A DNA stretch of 46,950 bases from Burkholderiales bacterium (GTDB taxonomy: Bacteria > Pseudomonadota > Gammaproteobacteria > Burkholderiales > Burkholderiaceae_C), in assembly GCA_947453625.1 (NCBI GenBank), contig CANGHK010000041.1, forward strand, positions 1 to 46,950, given 5' to 3'. Both the position numbers and the translations under genes were made by a program. Positions 31,095 to 40,421 of this stretch are shown here, in pieces. Below the pieces are notes generated by a model. That model worked only from the letters and a program-made list of their open reading frames with translations. It searched no databases and was not told the DNA's origin. Position 1 is the stretch's first letter, and the number at the start of each line of letters is the position of its first letter.

Positions 31095-32609
31095 ATGGAT
31101 CTGATCAACAACCTGATGTTGGGATTCGGCGTCGCCTTCACGGCGCAGAATCTCTTGTACGCCTTTTTCGGCTCGGTGCTGGGCACGCTGATCGGCGTGC
31201 TGCCCGGCCTGGGGCCGGTCGCGACGATCGCGATGCTGCTGCCGTCGATCTACGCGCTCGACGCCACGCCCGCGCTGATCATGCTGGCCGGCATCTACTA
31301 CGGTGCCCAGTATGGCGGCTCGACCACCGCGATCCTGATCAACGTGCCGGGTGAATCCAGCTCGGTGGTCACCGCGATCGATGGCTACGCGATGGCCCGC
31401 AAGGGCCGCGCCGGCCCGGCGCTGGCCGCCGCCGGTCTGGGCTCGTTCTTCGCCGGTTGCGTGGGCACGGTGATCATCGCCGCCTTCGCGCCGCCGCTGA
31501 CCGAGCTGGCTTTCAAGTTCGGCCCGGCCGAGTATTTCTCGCTGATGGTGCTGGGCCTGATCGGCGCGGTGGTGTTGGCGTCGGGCTCGCTGGTCAAGGC
31601 GATCGCGATGATCCTGCTCGGCCTGCTGCTGGGCCAGATCAACACCGATGTGATCTCGGGCGTGCCGCGCTACAGCTTCGACATCCCCGAGTTGACCGAC
31701 GGCATCGGCTTCGTCGTCATCGCGATGGGCATCTTCGGCTTCGGCGAGATCATCACCAACCTCGGCCAGCCGGAAGAAAACCGCGAGGTCTTCACCAAGG
31801 ACGTCACCGGCCTGTGGCCGACCTGGCAAGACTTCAAGGACGCCACGCCCGCGGTGTTGCGCGGCACCGCGCTGGGTTCCATCCTGGGGGTGTTGCCGGG
31901 TGGCGGTGCCTTGCTGGCCTCGTTTGCCGCCTACACGCTCGAGAAGAAGATGCGCGGCCGCAAGGGCGAGGTGCCCTTCGGCCAGGGCAATATCCGCGGC
32001 GTGGCCGGCCCCGAGTCGGCCAACAACGCCGGCGCCCAGACCAGCTTCATCCCCATGCTCACGCTCGGCATCCCGCCCAATGCGGTGATGGCGCTGATGG
32101 TGGGCGCGATGACGATCAAGGGCATACAGCCCGGCCCGCAGGTGATGACCAGCAACCCGCAGCTGTTCTGGGGCCTGATCGCCTCGATGTGGGTCGGCAA
32201 CCTGATGCTGGTGATCCTGAACCTGCCGCTGATCGGCATCTGGATCAAGCTGCTGACGGTGCCTTACCGCTTCCTGTTCCCGGCCATCGTGGTGTTCTGC
32301 GCGATCGGTTGCTACACCCTGAACAACAGTTCCTTCGACGTCTACATGACAGCGGCCTTCACGTTGGCGGGCTACGGTTTCTACAAGCTGGGTTGCGAGC
32401 CCGCGCCGCTGCTGCTGGGCTTCATCCTGGGGCCGATGATGGAAGAGAACCTGCGCCGCGCGCTGCTGTTGTCGCGCGGTGACTGGTCGACCTTCGCGAC
32501 GCGGCCCTTGTCCGGCGGTCTGCTGCTGGCCGCCGCGCTGATGGTCGTGGTGGTGATGCTGCCGTCGATCAAGAACAAGCGCGAAGAGGCGTTCCAGGAA
32601 GAGGGCTGA
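31095..32609 (+). CDS. tctA: Tripartite tricarboxylate transporter large subunit TctA
   Basis: 504-aa polytopic permease, about 12 membrane segments. Signature stretches include GTLIGVLPGLGPVATIAMLL, YYGAQYGGSTTAILINVPGE near the N terminus, and GVLPGGGALLASFAAY with the repeated GxLPGxG motif in the second half, plus FGQGNIRGVAGPESANNAGA. Paired with tctB. Substrate cannot be deduced; a tartrate/malate-type dehydrogenase gene occurs 5.3 kb away but is not in the same operon. Followed by a clear terminator. Confidence 0.95.
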   Translation: MDLINNLMLGFGVAFTAQNLLYAFFGSVLGTLIGVLPGLGPVATIAMLLPSIYALDATPALIMLAGIYYGAQYGGSTTAILINVPGESSSVVTAIDGYAMARKGRAGPALAAAGLGSFFAGCVGTVIIAAFAPPLTELAFKFGPAEYFSLMVLGLIGAVVLASGSLVKAIAMILLGLLLGQINTDVISGVPRYSFDIPELTDGIGFVVIAMGIFGFGEIITNLGQPEENREVFTKDVTGLWPTWQDFKDATPAVLRGTALGSILGVLPGGGALLASFAAYTLEKKMRGRKGEVPFGQGNIRGVAGPESANNAGAQTSFIPMLTLGIPPNAVMALMVGAMTIKGIQPGPQVMTSNPQLFWGLIASMWVGNLMLVILNLPLIGIWIKLLTVPYRFLFPAIVVFCAIGCYTLNNSSFDVYMTAAFTLAGYGFYKLGCEPAPLLLGFILGPMMEENLRRALLLSRGDWSTFATRPLSGGLLLAAALMVVVVMLPSIKNKREEAFQEEG

Positions 32610-32679
32610 CCCCAGCCTGGCTTGCCAACCTGGCGGCCGGGCGAGCGCGCAAGCCGGCAGGTGGTTCGACCGGTTCGGA

Positions 32680-32706
32680 ATGGCCCCATCGCGGGGCCAT
32701 TTTTTT
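32680..32706 (+). terminator. Rho-independent terminator after tctA
   Basis: ATGGCCCC (32680-32687), loop ATCGC, GGGGCCAT (32693-32700), six T. Perfect 8-bp stem, 70 bp past the stop. It also lies just downstream of the convergent kinase gene. Confidence 0.9.
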
Positions 32707-32718
32707 GCCCGCGCGGGC

Positions 32719-35700
32719 TCAGAACAGGTTGTCGTCTATCGCCTTCAGCGTCTGCTGCGCATCCAGCGGCTTGGTCAGGAACTGCGCTGCACCGGCGTCG
32801 AAGCATTCGTCGATGCGCTGCGGCCGGCTCTCGGCCGAGACCACGATCACCGGCGTATGGCGCAGTCTGGCGTCTGATTTCAGCGCCCGCAGCAGGGCTA
32901 TGCCGGGGCGGTCGGGCAGGTCCAGGTCGAGCAGGATCAGGTCGGCATCGTGCGCGCGCGCCAGGCCTTGCGCGGCGCTGCCCGCGGTCATCAGCGTGAT
33001 GCCGGGGCGGCGTTGCAGCAGGCGTCGCATCTCGGCCAGGTCGGCTTCGTCGTCCTCTATGAAGAGCACGCTGCCTATGCTTACCCCCGGCACCAGCGGC
33101 GCCAAGCGGGTCACCTGCAGGTGGCTGGGCTCGCCCGACGGGCGCGGCAGCCGCAGGCTGAAGACCGAGCCCTCACCCTCCCGGCTGCTGACGCTGAGCT
33201 CGCCGCCCATCTGTTCGCACAGCTTGCGGCAGATCACCAGGCCGATGCCGGTACCCTGTTTGCCGGGCCGCGTGTTCGCCTCGCGGGCCAGGCGCTGGAA
33301 GGGCATGAACAACTCGCCGATCTGCGCCTCGCTGATGCCGGTGCCGCTGTCCTCGATCTCGATCAGCACCTCGCCCAAGGCGGCGGGCCGGGTGCGCAGC
33401 GTCACCCGCCCGCCGGGCCGGTTGTACTGGATGGCGTTGCCCAGCAGCTTGATCAGCACCTGGCGCAGCCGCAGCGCATCGGCCTGCACCCGGTCGGCCT
33501 GCGGTGACAGCGACAGTTCGAGCGCGACCCAGGCCTGCATCGCGGCCGGCTCGACCATGGCTATCGCCTCCTGCGCCAGGTCGGCCAGTGACAGCGGCGC
33601 CAGCGTCAGCCGCAGGCTGCCGGCCTCCAGGTGCGACAGGTCGAGTACGTCGTTGACCCTGTCGAGCAGTTGCCAGCCCGCCTGGCGGATCTGGGCCAAG
33701 CCGTGGCGCTGCCCCGGGTCGTCGGCACCGTCGCCGGCGGGGTCGTTGCGGTCCAGCATCTCGGCGAAGCCGACGATGGCCTTGAGCGGCGTGCGCAACT
33801 CATCGGCCAGCTTGGCCAGGAACTCGCTCTGGGTGCGGCTGGCCACCTCGGCCTGCTCGCGCTCGCGCTCGACTTCGCGCAGCCGCAGTATCGGGGTCAG
33901 GTCCTGCAAGGCCCCGACGGTGGCCACGGGGTGGCCGCTGGCGTCGAACAGGGTGCGCAGGTTGGCGGCCACCTGCAGCACCCTGCCGTCGGTCGTGAGG
34001 TAGCGCTGGTGCCGTGCCATGGCGCCGCCCAGGGCTGCGGCCGTGCCGTCGTCCTCGGTCACGTCGGGCAACTGGAAATCGGCCAGCGGGTGTTGCAGCA
34101 GGTCGTCGGCCTTGCCGCCCATCATCGCGCAGAAGGCCGGGTTGACCTCGATGATCCGGCCCTGCGGGTCGACCACCGTGACGCCCAGGCTGACGCTGTC
34201 GAAGATGGCGCGAAAGCGCTGCTCGCGGACCGCCAGCGTGGACTCGGCGCTGGCCCGCTCGTCGATCTCGTCGCGCAGCGCCGCAGTGCGTTCGCGCACC
34301 CGGTCTTCGATGCGAAGCAGCCGGCCCGTCAGCGCCAGCAACAGCGCACTGAGCATGGCTGCGCCGGCCACCGCCGGCAGGGCCAGCAGCCACACCGCCG
34401 CGAACAGCCGGTTGTCGGCGCCGACGGGCTCGGTGATCAGCAGGTCCAGGCGCTGTTCGCCGATTGCCACCTTGCCGATCGCGCTGCGCAGCGCCTGGCC
34501 CAGGCTGCCGCGCTCGCAACCCGGTGGGCCGGCCAGCCGTTGCGCCGGCTGGCCGGGGCCGCCGTCCCGCCCGGTCAGGCAGGCCCGCAGGTTGGGGTCG
34601 TTGTCGGGCAGTGCGCCGGCCAATTGCCGGCCGGGATCGACGACGGCAAAGACCAGCCGCTGGCTTGCCGCGCCGCCATTGGCCGCCGGCACCGGCTGCA
34701 GCAGCATCGCCTGGCCAGCGGTCGGCGCTGCGCCGGGGTCAGACGGAACCCCCACCGCCACCGTGCTGTTGCCCGCCCAGGCCTGGTCCAGCGCAAGACG
34801 CAGCGCGGGCGACAGCGCCAGCCGGCCATCGGGTGCGGCGTGCGCGCCAGGCAGCGCGCGCACGTCAGCGCTGGAGGCATGCAGCTGACGCAGCAGCCAT
34901 TCGGGCGGGCCGCCGGCAGCCGATGCCGCAGTGGGCAGGCGCTCCAGCCAGCCCAAGGTCTGCAGGCCGGCCACCCGCGCCATCCAGCCGGCCGACAAGC
35001 GGTCGAATAAGGCCAAGGGCAGGGTGCCGCCCGCCGCGGTCAGCACGTCGCGCAGCGCCAGGGTGGCGTCCACCGGGTCGGCCAGCAACTGCTGGATTCG
35101 CAGCCGGCGCGCCTGGGCATCGCGCTCGAAGCTGCCCTGCAGCCGCAATTCGTCGCGCCGTGCCACCTCGGCCAAGCCCGGCAGCATCACCAGCGCCAGC
35201 AGCACCAGCGGCAGTGCCACCTGGCGCCTGCGCGGTCGCCAAGGCGCCTGCGCTGGCGCCAGCCAGCACAGCAACACCGGCGCCGTGACCACCACCCCGC
35301 CCAGGTCAGCGATGAATCGGACCACTGCGGCGGCCAGTTGCAGGCGCGACAGCGGCAGCGACGCCGCGCCGTCCAGGCCCCATTGCGCCAGCAGGCCGCC
35401 GACCACGCCGACCGCCGCCGCTGCCGGTGCCGCCACCAGCACGAAGCGCCGCAGCCGGTCGGCGGTGTCGAGTTGCAGCCGGTCCGGGTCGCTGGCGCTG
35501 CGCATCAGCGCGCTGGCGGTCAGGGTCTGCAGGCCGAGCACTGCCGCGTTGGCGCCGGCCACCGGCAGTGCGCTGCCGGTGAGCAGGTCGGCGGCCAGCA
35601 CACCCACCATCGCGGCCGGCACCGTCCAGTGGCCGCGCGACAGTGCCGCGGCCACGGCCACGGCCACGCCCAGCACCACCGACAGCGGCGCCAGGGCGGC

Positions 35701-35838
35701 CGCGCCCAGCATGTGGCGGGGCAGCAGCGCCTGCAGCAGGCCGCACAGCAGGGCCAGCGCCAGCGCGCGCAGCACGCCGCGGTAGTTGTGCCACGGCGCG
35801 GCCGTGGCGTTGGCGTTGGCGGTGAAGGCGGCGTTCAT
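32719..35838 (-). CDS. Hybrid sensor kinase-like protein (MASE1-CHASE-PAS-HisKA-HATPase-REC) lacking the phosphoacceptor His
   Basis: 1039 aa. The N-terminal 8-TM MASE1-like sensor (about 20-220) is followed by a CHASE-like periplasmic part (RRDELRLQGSFERDAQARRL) and a further membrane span (about 485-510), then PAS (FRAIFDSVSLGVTVVDPQGR). The HisKA helix reads FLAKLADELRTPLKAIVGFA; the H of the usual SHELRTPLNAI is Asp at residue 679 (codon GAT, plus 33802-33804). The ATPase domain keeps LLGNAIQYN, DSGTGIS and GTGIGLVICRKL. The C-terminal receiver has EDD, Asp971 in LLDLDLP, VSAE and LTKPL. So ATP binding and receiver look intact but autophosphorylation on His is not expected. Divergent from the EamA gene. 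Confidence 0.92.
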   Translation of the reverse strand: MNAAFTANANATAAPWHNYRGVLRALALALLCGLLQALLPRHMLGAAALAPLSVVLGVAVAVAAALSRGHWTVPAAMVGVLAADLLTGSALPVAGANAAVLGLQTLTASALMRSASDPDRLQLDTADRLRRFVLVAAPAAAAVGVVGGLLAQWGLDGAASLPLSRLQLAAAVVRFIADLGGVVVTAPVLLCWLAPAQAPWRPRRRQVALPLVLLALVMLPGLAEVARRDELRLQGSFERDAQARRLRIQQLLADPVDATLALRDVLTAAGGTLPLALFDRLSAGWMARVAGLQTLGWLERLPTAASAAGGPPEWLLRQLHASSADVRALPGAHAAPDGRLALSPALRLALDQAWAGNSTVAVGVPSDPGAAPTAGQAMLLQPVPAANGGAASQRLVFAVVDPGRQLAGALPDNDPNLRACLTGRDGGPGQPAQRLAGPPGCERGSLGQALRSAIGKVAIGEQRLDLLITEPVGADNRLFAAVWLLALPAVAGAAMLSALLLALTGRLLRIEDRVRERTAALRDEIDERASAESTLAVREQRFRAIFDSVSLGVTVVDPQGRIIEVNPAFCAMMGGKADDLLQHPLADFQLPDVTEDDGTAAALGGAMARHQRYLTTDGRVLQVAANLRTLFDASGHPVATVGALQDLTPILRLREVEREREQAEVASRTQSEFLAKLADELRTPLKAIVGFAEMLDRNDPAGDGADDPGQRHGLAQIRQAGWQLLDRVNDVLDLSHLEAGSLRLTLAPLSLADLAQEAIAMVEPAAMQAWVALELSLSPQADRVQADALRLRQVLIKLLGNAIQYNRPGGRVTLRTRPAALGEVLIEIEDSGTGISEAQIGELFMPFQRLAREANTRPGKQGTGIGLVICRKLCEQMGGELSVSSREGEGSVFSLRLPRPSGEPSHLQVTRLAPLVPGVSIGSVLFIEDDEADLAEMRRLLQRRPGITLMTAGSAAQGLARAHDADLILLDLDLPDRPGIALLRALKSDARLRHTPVIVVSAESRPQRIDECFDAGAAQFLTKPLDAQQTLKAIDDNLF

Positions 35839-35945
35839 CTCGGCGGCGGCGAGCGATCCAGTATGCCCAGCCCGGTGGTCGCGGGCACGGCCGGTTGACT
35901 GTCTGCGGCGCCGAGCTTAGGGGGGCGCTTTCTACAATGCCGGCG

Positions 35946-36881
35946 ATGTCTCCACCTTCCGCCGCCAGCCGGCCGACCCTGGCCGAGCTGCCACGGCTTC
36001 CTTCAACCCGCTGGTCGGCGCCGCTGCTGGCGATGGCTGGCGCGGTGGCGTTCTCGGGCAAGGCCATCATCGTCAAGCTGGCCTACCGGCACGGCGTCGA
36101 CGCGATCACGCTGATCATGCTGCGCATGGTGGTGGCGCTGCCGTTCTTCCTGGCGATGGCCTGGTGGGCCGGGCGCGGCAAGCCGGCGCTGGGCTGGCGC
36201 GACCGGGCCGCGGCGGCGGCGCTGGGCTTCTCCGGCTACTACCTGTCGAGCTACCTCGACTTCCTGGGCCTGCAGCACATCACGGCCAGCCTGGAGCGCT
36301 TGATCCTCTACCTGACGCCGGCGGTGGTGCTGGTGTTGTCGCGGCTGCTGTTCGGCCGCCCCGCCAGTGGCCGGCAGTGGGCGGCGATGGCGGTGGGCTA
36401 TGGCGGGCTGCTGCTGGTGTTCGGCCATGAACTGCACCTGGACGGCCCGCGCGTGGCGCTGGGTGCCGGGCTGGTGCTGGCCAGCACGCTGAGCTATGCC
36501 GGCTACCTGCTCTACAGCGGCGAGGTGGTGCGGCGCATCGGCTCGCTGCGCCTGGCCGGCTGGGCCAGCAGCGTGGCCTGCGCGCTGTGCCTGGCGCAGT
36601 TCGCGCTGCTGCGGCCGCTGGCTGGCCTGCTGCAACTGGCCCCGACGGTGGCCTGGCTGTCGCTGGTCAATGGCACCGTCTGCACCGTGTTGCCGGTGTG
36701 GCTGGTGATGCGTGCGATCGAGCGCATCGGCCCGGCCCGCACCGCGCAGTACGGCATGGTCGGCCCGGTCTCGACCATCGTGCTGGGCGTGTTCATCCTG
36801 GGTGAACCCTTCTCGGCCTGGGTGGCGGCGGGCTCGCTGTGCGTGCTGGCCGGGGTGATGCTGCTGGCCGGCGCGAAGTAG
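35946..36881 (+). CDS. EamA/DMT family permease
   Basis: Drug/metabolite transporter superfamily member with two EamA halves and ten membrane segments; 311 aa from the ATG at 35946 (an in-frame ATG at 35937 is also possible; neither has a clear ribosome site). First half: AMAGAVAFSGKAIIVKLAYR and LRMVVALPFFLAMAWW; second half: LGAGLVLASTLSYAGYLLYS and ILGEPFSAWVAAGSLCVLAG. The conserved EamA feature of paired glycines and the LGE near the end of helix 9 are present. Substrate unknown; relatives export amino acids or metabolites. Confidence 0.88.
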   Translation: MSPPSAASRPTLAELPRLPSTRWSAPLLAMAGAVAFSGKAIIVKLAYRHGVDAITLIMLRMVVALPFFLAMAWWAGRGKPALGWRDRAAAAALGFSGYYLSSYLDFLGLQHITASLERLILYLTPAVVLVLSRLLFGRPASGRQWAAMAVGYGGLLLVFGHELHLDGPRVALGAGLVLASTLSYAGYLLYSGEVVRRIGSLRLAGWASSVACALCLAQFALLRPLAGLLQLAPTVAWLSLVNGTVCTVLPVWLVMRAIERIGPARTAQYGMVGPVSTIVLGVFILGEPFSAWVAAGSLCVLAGVMLLAGAK

Positions 36882-36950
36882 GCTGTCAAGCCGGGACGAG
36901 GCGGCAGCGGCCGATACACTGCCCACCTCGCCCTAGCCGCCCCGACCGAC

Positions 36951-37823
36951 TTGTCCGACCGCCTCAAAGTCCTGCCGCAATACCTGTTGCCCCAGTTGGC
37001 GCTGACCCGCTTCGCCGGTGTCGTGGCGCGCTGGCGCGGCGGTGCGGCCACCACCGCCTTGATACGCTGGTTCATCGGCCGCTACGGCGTGGCGATGGGT
37101 GAAGCGGCCGAGCCCCGCCCCGAGGCCTACGCCAGCTTCAATGACTTCTTCACCCGGGCGCTGCGACCCGGTGCCCGGCCGCTGGCCGAGGCCGAACTGC
37201 TGTGCCCGGTCGACGGCGCGGTCAGCCAGTTCGGTGCGATCGACCGCGACCAGATCTTCCAGGCCAAGGGCCATGCCTACAGCACGACCGCGCTGGTCGG
37301 CGGCGACGCGGCGCTGGCCGCGCCGTTTGCCGGCGGCAGTTTCGCCACCGTCTACCTGAGCCCGCGCGACTACCACCGCATCCACATGCCCTGCGCCGGC
37401 ACGCTGCGCCGGATGGTCCATGTGCCCGGCGCGCTGTTCTCGGTCAACCCGACGACGGCGCGCGGTGTGCCGGGGCTGTTCGCGCGCAACGAGCGGGTGG
37501 TCTGCCTGTTCGACGATGCGCGCGGCCGGCCTTTCGTGCTGGTGCTGGTGGGCGCGACCATCGTCGGCAGCATGGCCACGGTCTGGCATGGGCTGGTCAA
37601 CCCGCCGCGCCCGGGCGTGCTGCGCGACTGGCATTACGGCGGCGCGGGCAACCCGCCGGCCGTCGAACTGGCGCAGGGCGCCGAGATGGGACGCTTTCTG
37701 CTGGGCTCCACCGTCGTGATGCTGTTTCCGCCGGCACCCGCCGGCGCGCTGGCATTCAACCCGGCCTGGGCGCCGGGCGCCGCGGTCCGCCTGGGCCAGG
37801 CGATGGTGCAGCACCGCTCTTGA
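36951..37823 (+). CDS. psd: Phosphatidylserine decarboxylase proenzyme
   Basis: Makes phosphatidylethanolamine from phosphatidylserine in the inner membrane. 290 aa with N-terminal SDRLKVLPQYLLPQLALTRF, FNDFFTRALRPGARPL, PVDGAVSQFG, YLSPRDYHRIHMPCAGTLRR, and the self-cleavage motif LGST (about residues 252-255), whose Ser becomes the pyruvoyl group. The start is TTG at 36951, supported by the family N terminus directly after it and no upstream ATG in frame. The gene upstream (EamA) ends 69 bp before. Confidence 0.95.
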   Translation: MSDRLKVLPQYLLPQLALTRFAGVVARWRGGAATTALIRWFIGRYGVAMGEAAEPRPEAYASFNDFFTRALRPGARPLAEAELLCPVDGAVSQFGAIDRDQIFQAKGHAYSTTALVGGDAALAAPFAGGSFATVYLSPRDYHRIHMPCAGTLRRMVHVPGALFSVNPTTARGVPGLFARNERVVCLFDDARGRPFVLVLVGATIVGSMATVWHGLVNPPRPGVLRDWHYGGAGNPPAVELAQGAEMGRFLLGSTVVMLFPPAPAGALAFNPAWAPGAAVRLGQAMVQHRS

Positions 37824-37888
37824 CCCTGACCGGCGTTGCGCCCGCGGTGGCCGGCTTGCTGAATCCTCTTCCTCCTCGAAAACAAGCC

Positions 37889-38956
37889 ATGAAGACTTAC
37901 CAGATCGCGACCATTCCCGGAGACGGCATAGGCCAGGAGGTGGTGCCCGCCGGCGCCCAGGTGCTGCAGGCGTTGGCCCAAGCCAGCGGCGCATTCGCCT
38001 TCGCGTTCGAGAACTTCGGCTGGGGCGGCGACTATTACCGCGCCCATGGCGTGATGATGCCGGCCGACGGGCTGGACGCCTTGCGCGGCAAGGACGCGAT
38101 CCTGTTCGGCTCGGCCGGCGACCCGCATATCCCCGACCACATCACGCTGTGGGGCCTGCGGCTCAAGATCTGCCAGGGCTTCGACCAGTACGCCAACGTG
38201 CGGCCCACGCGCATCCTGCCCGGCATAGACGGCCCGCTCAAGCGCTGCGGCCCGCGCGACCTGGACTGGGTGATCGTGCGCGAGAACTCCGAGGGCGAGT
38301 ATTCCGGCGTCGGCGGCCGGGTGCACCAGGGCCACGCTATCGAGGCCGCGACCGATGTCTCGATCATGACCCGTGCCGGGGTCGAGCGCATCATGCGCTA
38401 CGCCTTCCGGCTGGCGCAGTCGCGCCCGCGCAAGCTGCTGACGGTGGTCACCAAGAGCAACGCCCAGCGCCACGCGATGGTGATGTGGGACGAGATCGCG
38501 CTGCAGATCGCCGCCGAGTTTCCGGATGTGCGCTGGGACAAGGAACTGGTGGACGCCGCCACCGCCCGCATGGTCAACCGCCCGGCCACGCTCGACACGG
38601 TTGTGGCCACCAACCTGCATGCCGACATCCTGAGTGACCTGGCCGCCGCGCTGGCCGGCAGCCTGGGCATCGCGCCCACCGGCAATATCGACCCCGAGCG
38701 CCGCTACCCATCGATGTTCGAGCCCATCCACGGCTCGGCCTTCGACATCATGGGCCAGGGCCTGGCCAACCCGGTGGGCACCTTCTGGTCCTGCGTGATG
38801 ATGCTCGAGCACCTGGGCGAGGCCGCCGCGGCGGCGCGCCTGATGGCCGCGATCGAGCGCGTCACCGCCGACCCGGCGCTGCACACCCGCGACCTGGGCG
38901 GCAGCGCCACCACCGTGCAGGTGACGCGTGCGGTGTGCGCGGCGCTGGCGGGTTGA
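37889..38956 (+). CDS. Tartrate/D-malate dehydrogenase-type beta-decarboxylating dehydrogenase (TtuC/DmlA)
   Basis: 355 aa of the isocitrate/isopropylmalate dehydrogenase family. ATG at 37889 gives MKTYQIATIPGDGIGQEVVP. Active-site stretches: YANVRPTRILPGI, VIVRENSEGEYSGVGGR, TKSNAQRHAMVMWDE, DAATARMVNRPATLDTVVAT, NLHADILSDLAAALAGSLGI, and the NAD loop EPIHGSAFDIMGQGLANPVG. The NSEGEYSG and GGRVHQG forms point to the tartrate dehydrogenase/D-malate dehydrogenase group rather than LeuB; exact substrate is not decided. Next to it lies a secreted hypothetical protein. Confidence 0.9.
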   Translation: MKTYQIATIPGDGIGQEVVPAGAQVLQALAQASGAFAFAFENFGWGGDYYRAHGVMMPADGLDALRGKDAILFGSAGDPHIPDHITLWGLRLKICQGFDQYANVRPTRILPGIDGPLKRCGPRDLDWVIVRENSEGEYSGVGGRVHQGHAIEAATDVSIMTRAGVERIMRYAFRLAQSRPRKLLTVVTKSNAQRHAMVMWDEIALQIAAEFPDVRWDKELVDAATARMVNRPATLDTVVATNLHADILSDLAAALAGSLGIAPTGNIDPERRYPSMFEPIHGSAFDIMGQGLANPVGTFWSCVMMLEHLGEAAAAARLMAAIERVTADPALHTRDLGGSATTVQVTRAVCAALAG

Positions 38957-38990
38957 TCGGCCCGCTGGCCCGCTTCCACCGTCAATCGCC

Positions 38991-39785
38991 ATGAAATCCA
39001 TACTTCCGCGCACGCTCCGAACCCGCGCGCTGGCCGCGCTGGCCTGGCTGACGCTGTCCGGTGCGGCCCAAGCCGCCTTCCAGGACGAGATCCAGGTCTA
39101 CGACAACGCCATCAACGAGCGCGGCGAATGGGGGCTGGAGTTGCATGTCAACACCACGCCCAGCGGCCGGGCCACGCCGGACTATCCTGGCGAGGTGCCG
39201 CCTCGACATGCGCTGCGCACCACGCCCGAACTGGCTTACGGACTGGGTCACGGTCTGGAGGCCGGGCTCTACCTGCCGGCCATCGTCGACGCCAGCGGCC
39301 ACTTCGACCTGGCGGGCCTGAAGGCGCGCCTGAAGTGGCTGCCGTTCGAACTGGTGGACGGCCGGGGCGGCTTCGGCGGGGTCAACGTCGAGCTCTCGCG
39401 ACTGGCCCAGCGTTATTCACAGTCGCGCTGGAGCGCCGAGACCCGATTCATCGCCGGCTGGCGCAACGCCGATTGGTTGCTGGTGGCCAATCCGACGCTG
39501 GAATTCGATCTGTCCGACGGCCAGGGCGGCAGCCGGCCGGCGCTGAGTCTGGGCCTGAAGGCGGCGCGCAACGTGGGCGAGGGCCTGGCCGCCGGCCTGG
39601 AGGCTTATTCGGACCAGGGCCCGCTGGGCCGCCGGCTGCCCTGGCAGCAGCAGGACCATCGGCTGTTCGCGGTGCTCGATGTCGACCGCAAGCCCTGGAT
39701 CTTCAACCTCGGCATCGGCCGCGGCCTGACCGATGCAGCCGACCGCTGGACCGTCAAGGCGATTTTCGAACTGCCGTTTCGCTGA
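38991..39785 (+). CDS. Secreted hypothetical protein, probable beta-barrel
   Basis: 264 aa; signal peptide with cleavage near AAQAAF (MKSILPRTLRTRALAALAWL...GAAQA). The mature part alternates hydrophobic and polar residues in short strands with aromatic ends (WGLELHVNTTPSG; LEAGLYLPAIVDASG; ETRFIAGWRNADWLLVANPT; LFAVLDVDRKPWIFNLGIGR) and ends in Phe-Arg after ELPF, all features of an outer-membrane barrel. No specific family recognised. It follows the dehydrogenase by 34 bp and could be in its operon. An 8-bp hairpin (GCGGCCAG/CTGGCCGC, 39813-39839) lies after the stop. Confidence 0.7.
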   Translation: MKSILPRTLRTRALAALAWLTLSGAAQAAFQDEIQVYDNAINERGEWGLELHVNTTPSGRATPDYPGEVPPRHALRTTPELAYGLGHGLEAGLYLPAIVDASGHFDLAGLKARLKWLPFELVDGRGGFGGVNVELSRLAQRYSQSRWSAETRFIAGWRNADWLLVANPTLEFDLSDGQGGSRPALSLGLKAARNVGEGLAAGLEAYSDQGPLGRRLPWQQQDHRLFAVLDVDRKPWIFNLGIGRGLTDAADRWTVKAIFELPFR

Positions 39786-39864
39786 TCCACAAGCAATTCA
39801 CAAGGCGTCACTGCGGCCAGTGCGGCCCGCGCTGGCCGCCGCGGGTTCCGGACCGTCCCGCCAA

Positions 39865-39905
39865 TGTCAAAAATATTTGACAATCTCCTGCCGAGCAGAT
39901 AGCCT
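39865..39905 (+). promoter_or_regulatory. Operator palindrome and promoter of the HTH-nucleotidyltransferase pair
   Basis: Perfect inverted repeat TGTCAAA-AATA-TTTGACA (39865-39882). Its right end supplies a consensus -35 TTGACA (39877-39882); 17 nt later a weak -10 TAGCCT (39900-39905) would start transcription at about the ATG at 39912, so the mRNA may be leaderless. The overlap suggests autorepression by the encoded HTH protein. Confidence 0.65.
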
Positions 39906-39911
39906 CGCCTG

Positions 39912-40421
39912 ATGACCTCGATCGCCGAACTCAGTGCTGCCGTCAAGATCCGCCGTGGCGACATGGGGCTGACGCAAGCGGCCCTGGCCAAGCTCAGCGG
40001 CCTGTCACGGGCCACCGTCAACCAGGTCGAGACCGGTAGCATCAAGGACCTGAGCCTGACCCGGGCGTCGCGCTTGCTGGAGGTGCTGGGACTGGCGGTG
40101 ACGGTGGCGGCGCCACGCACCCGGGTCGGCCAGCCGGCAACGGCGAGAACCCCGGCTATTGTCTTGGCAGCCAGGACCGCGGGCGTCAGTTACCGAACCC
40201 CGATGAGCGCCGACGCGCTGCGCGACGTACTGCTCAACGGGGAGGTCCCGCCGCAGATCCTGCCCCATGTCCGCGCCATGCTCGAGGAAGCTTCGCCTGC
40301 GCTGCTGGCCGCAGTGGTCGAGCAACTGCACTTGGAAGACAGCGCCGAGCGCGCCCAGGTCTGGCGGACGATGCGCGACCTGGCCCATCAACTCCAGTGC
40401 AGCCGGGTGTGGTGGCGGTGA
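39912..40421 (+). CDS. XRE-type helix-turn-helix antitoxin
   Basis: 169 aa. Residues 5-66 are an XRE/HipB-like helix-turn-helix (AVKIRRGDMGLTQAALAKLS, GLSRATVNQVETGSIKDLSL, RLLEVLGLAVTV). The C-terminal half (residues 95-165) is helical (ADALRDVLLNGEVPPQILPH, ALLAAVVEQLHLEDSAERAQ) and probably makes the partner contact. The stop overlaps the next gene (GTGA). Proteins of this layout pair with nucleotidyltransferase-like toxins of the AbiEii/AbiGii group. The HTH recognition is strong; the antitoxin role comes from the pairing. Confidence 0.8.
   Translation: MTSIAELSAAVKIRRGDMGLTQAALAKLSGLSRATVNQVETGSIKDLSLTRASRLLEVLGLAVTVAAPRTRVGQPATARTPAIVLAARTAGVSYRTPMSADALRDVLLNGEVPPQILPHVRAMLEEASPALLAAVVEQLHLEDSAERAQVWRTMRDLAHQLQCSRVWWR

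Noticed and set aside
37202-37888. N-terminal extension of the tartrate/malate dehydrogenase gene
   Set aside because: The frame is open back to 37202 but overlaps psd in another frame and is Arg-rich. The family N terminus starts at ATG 37889.
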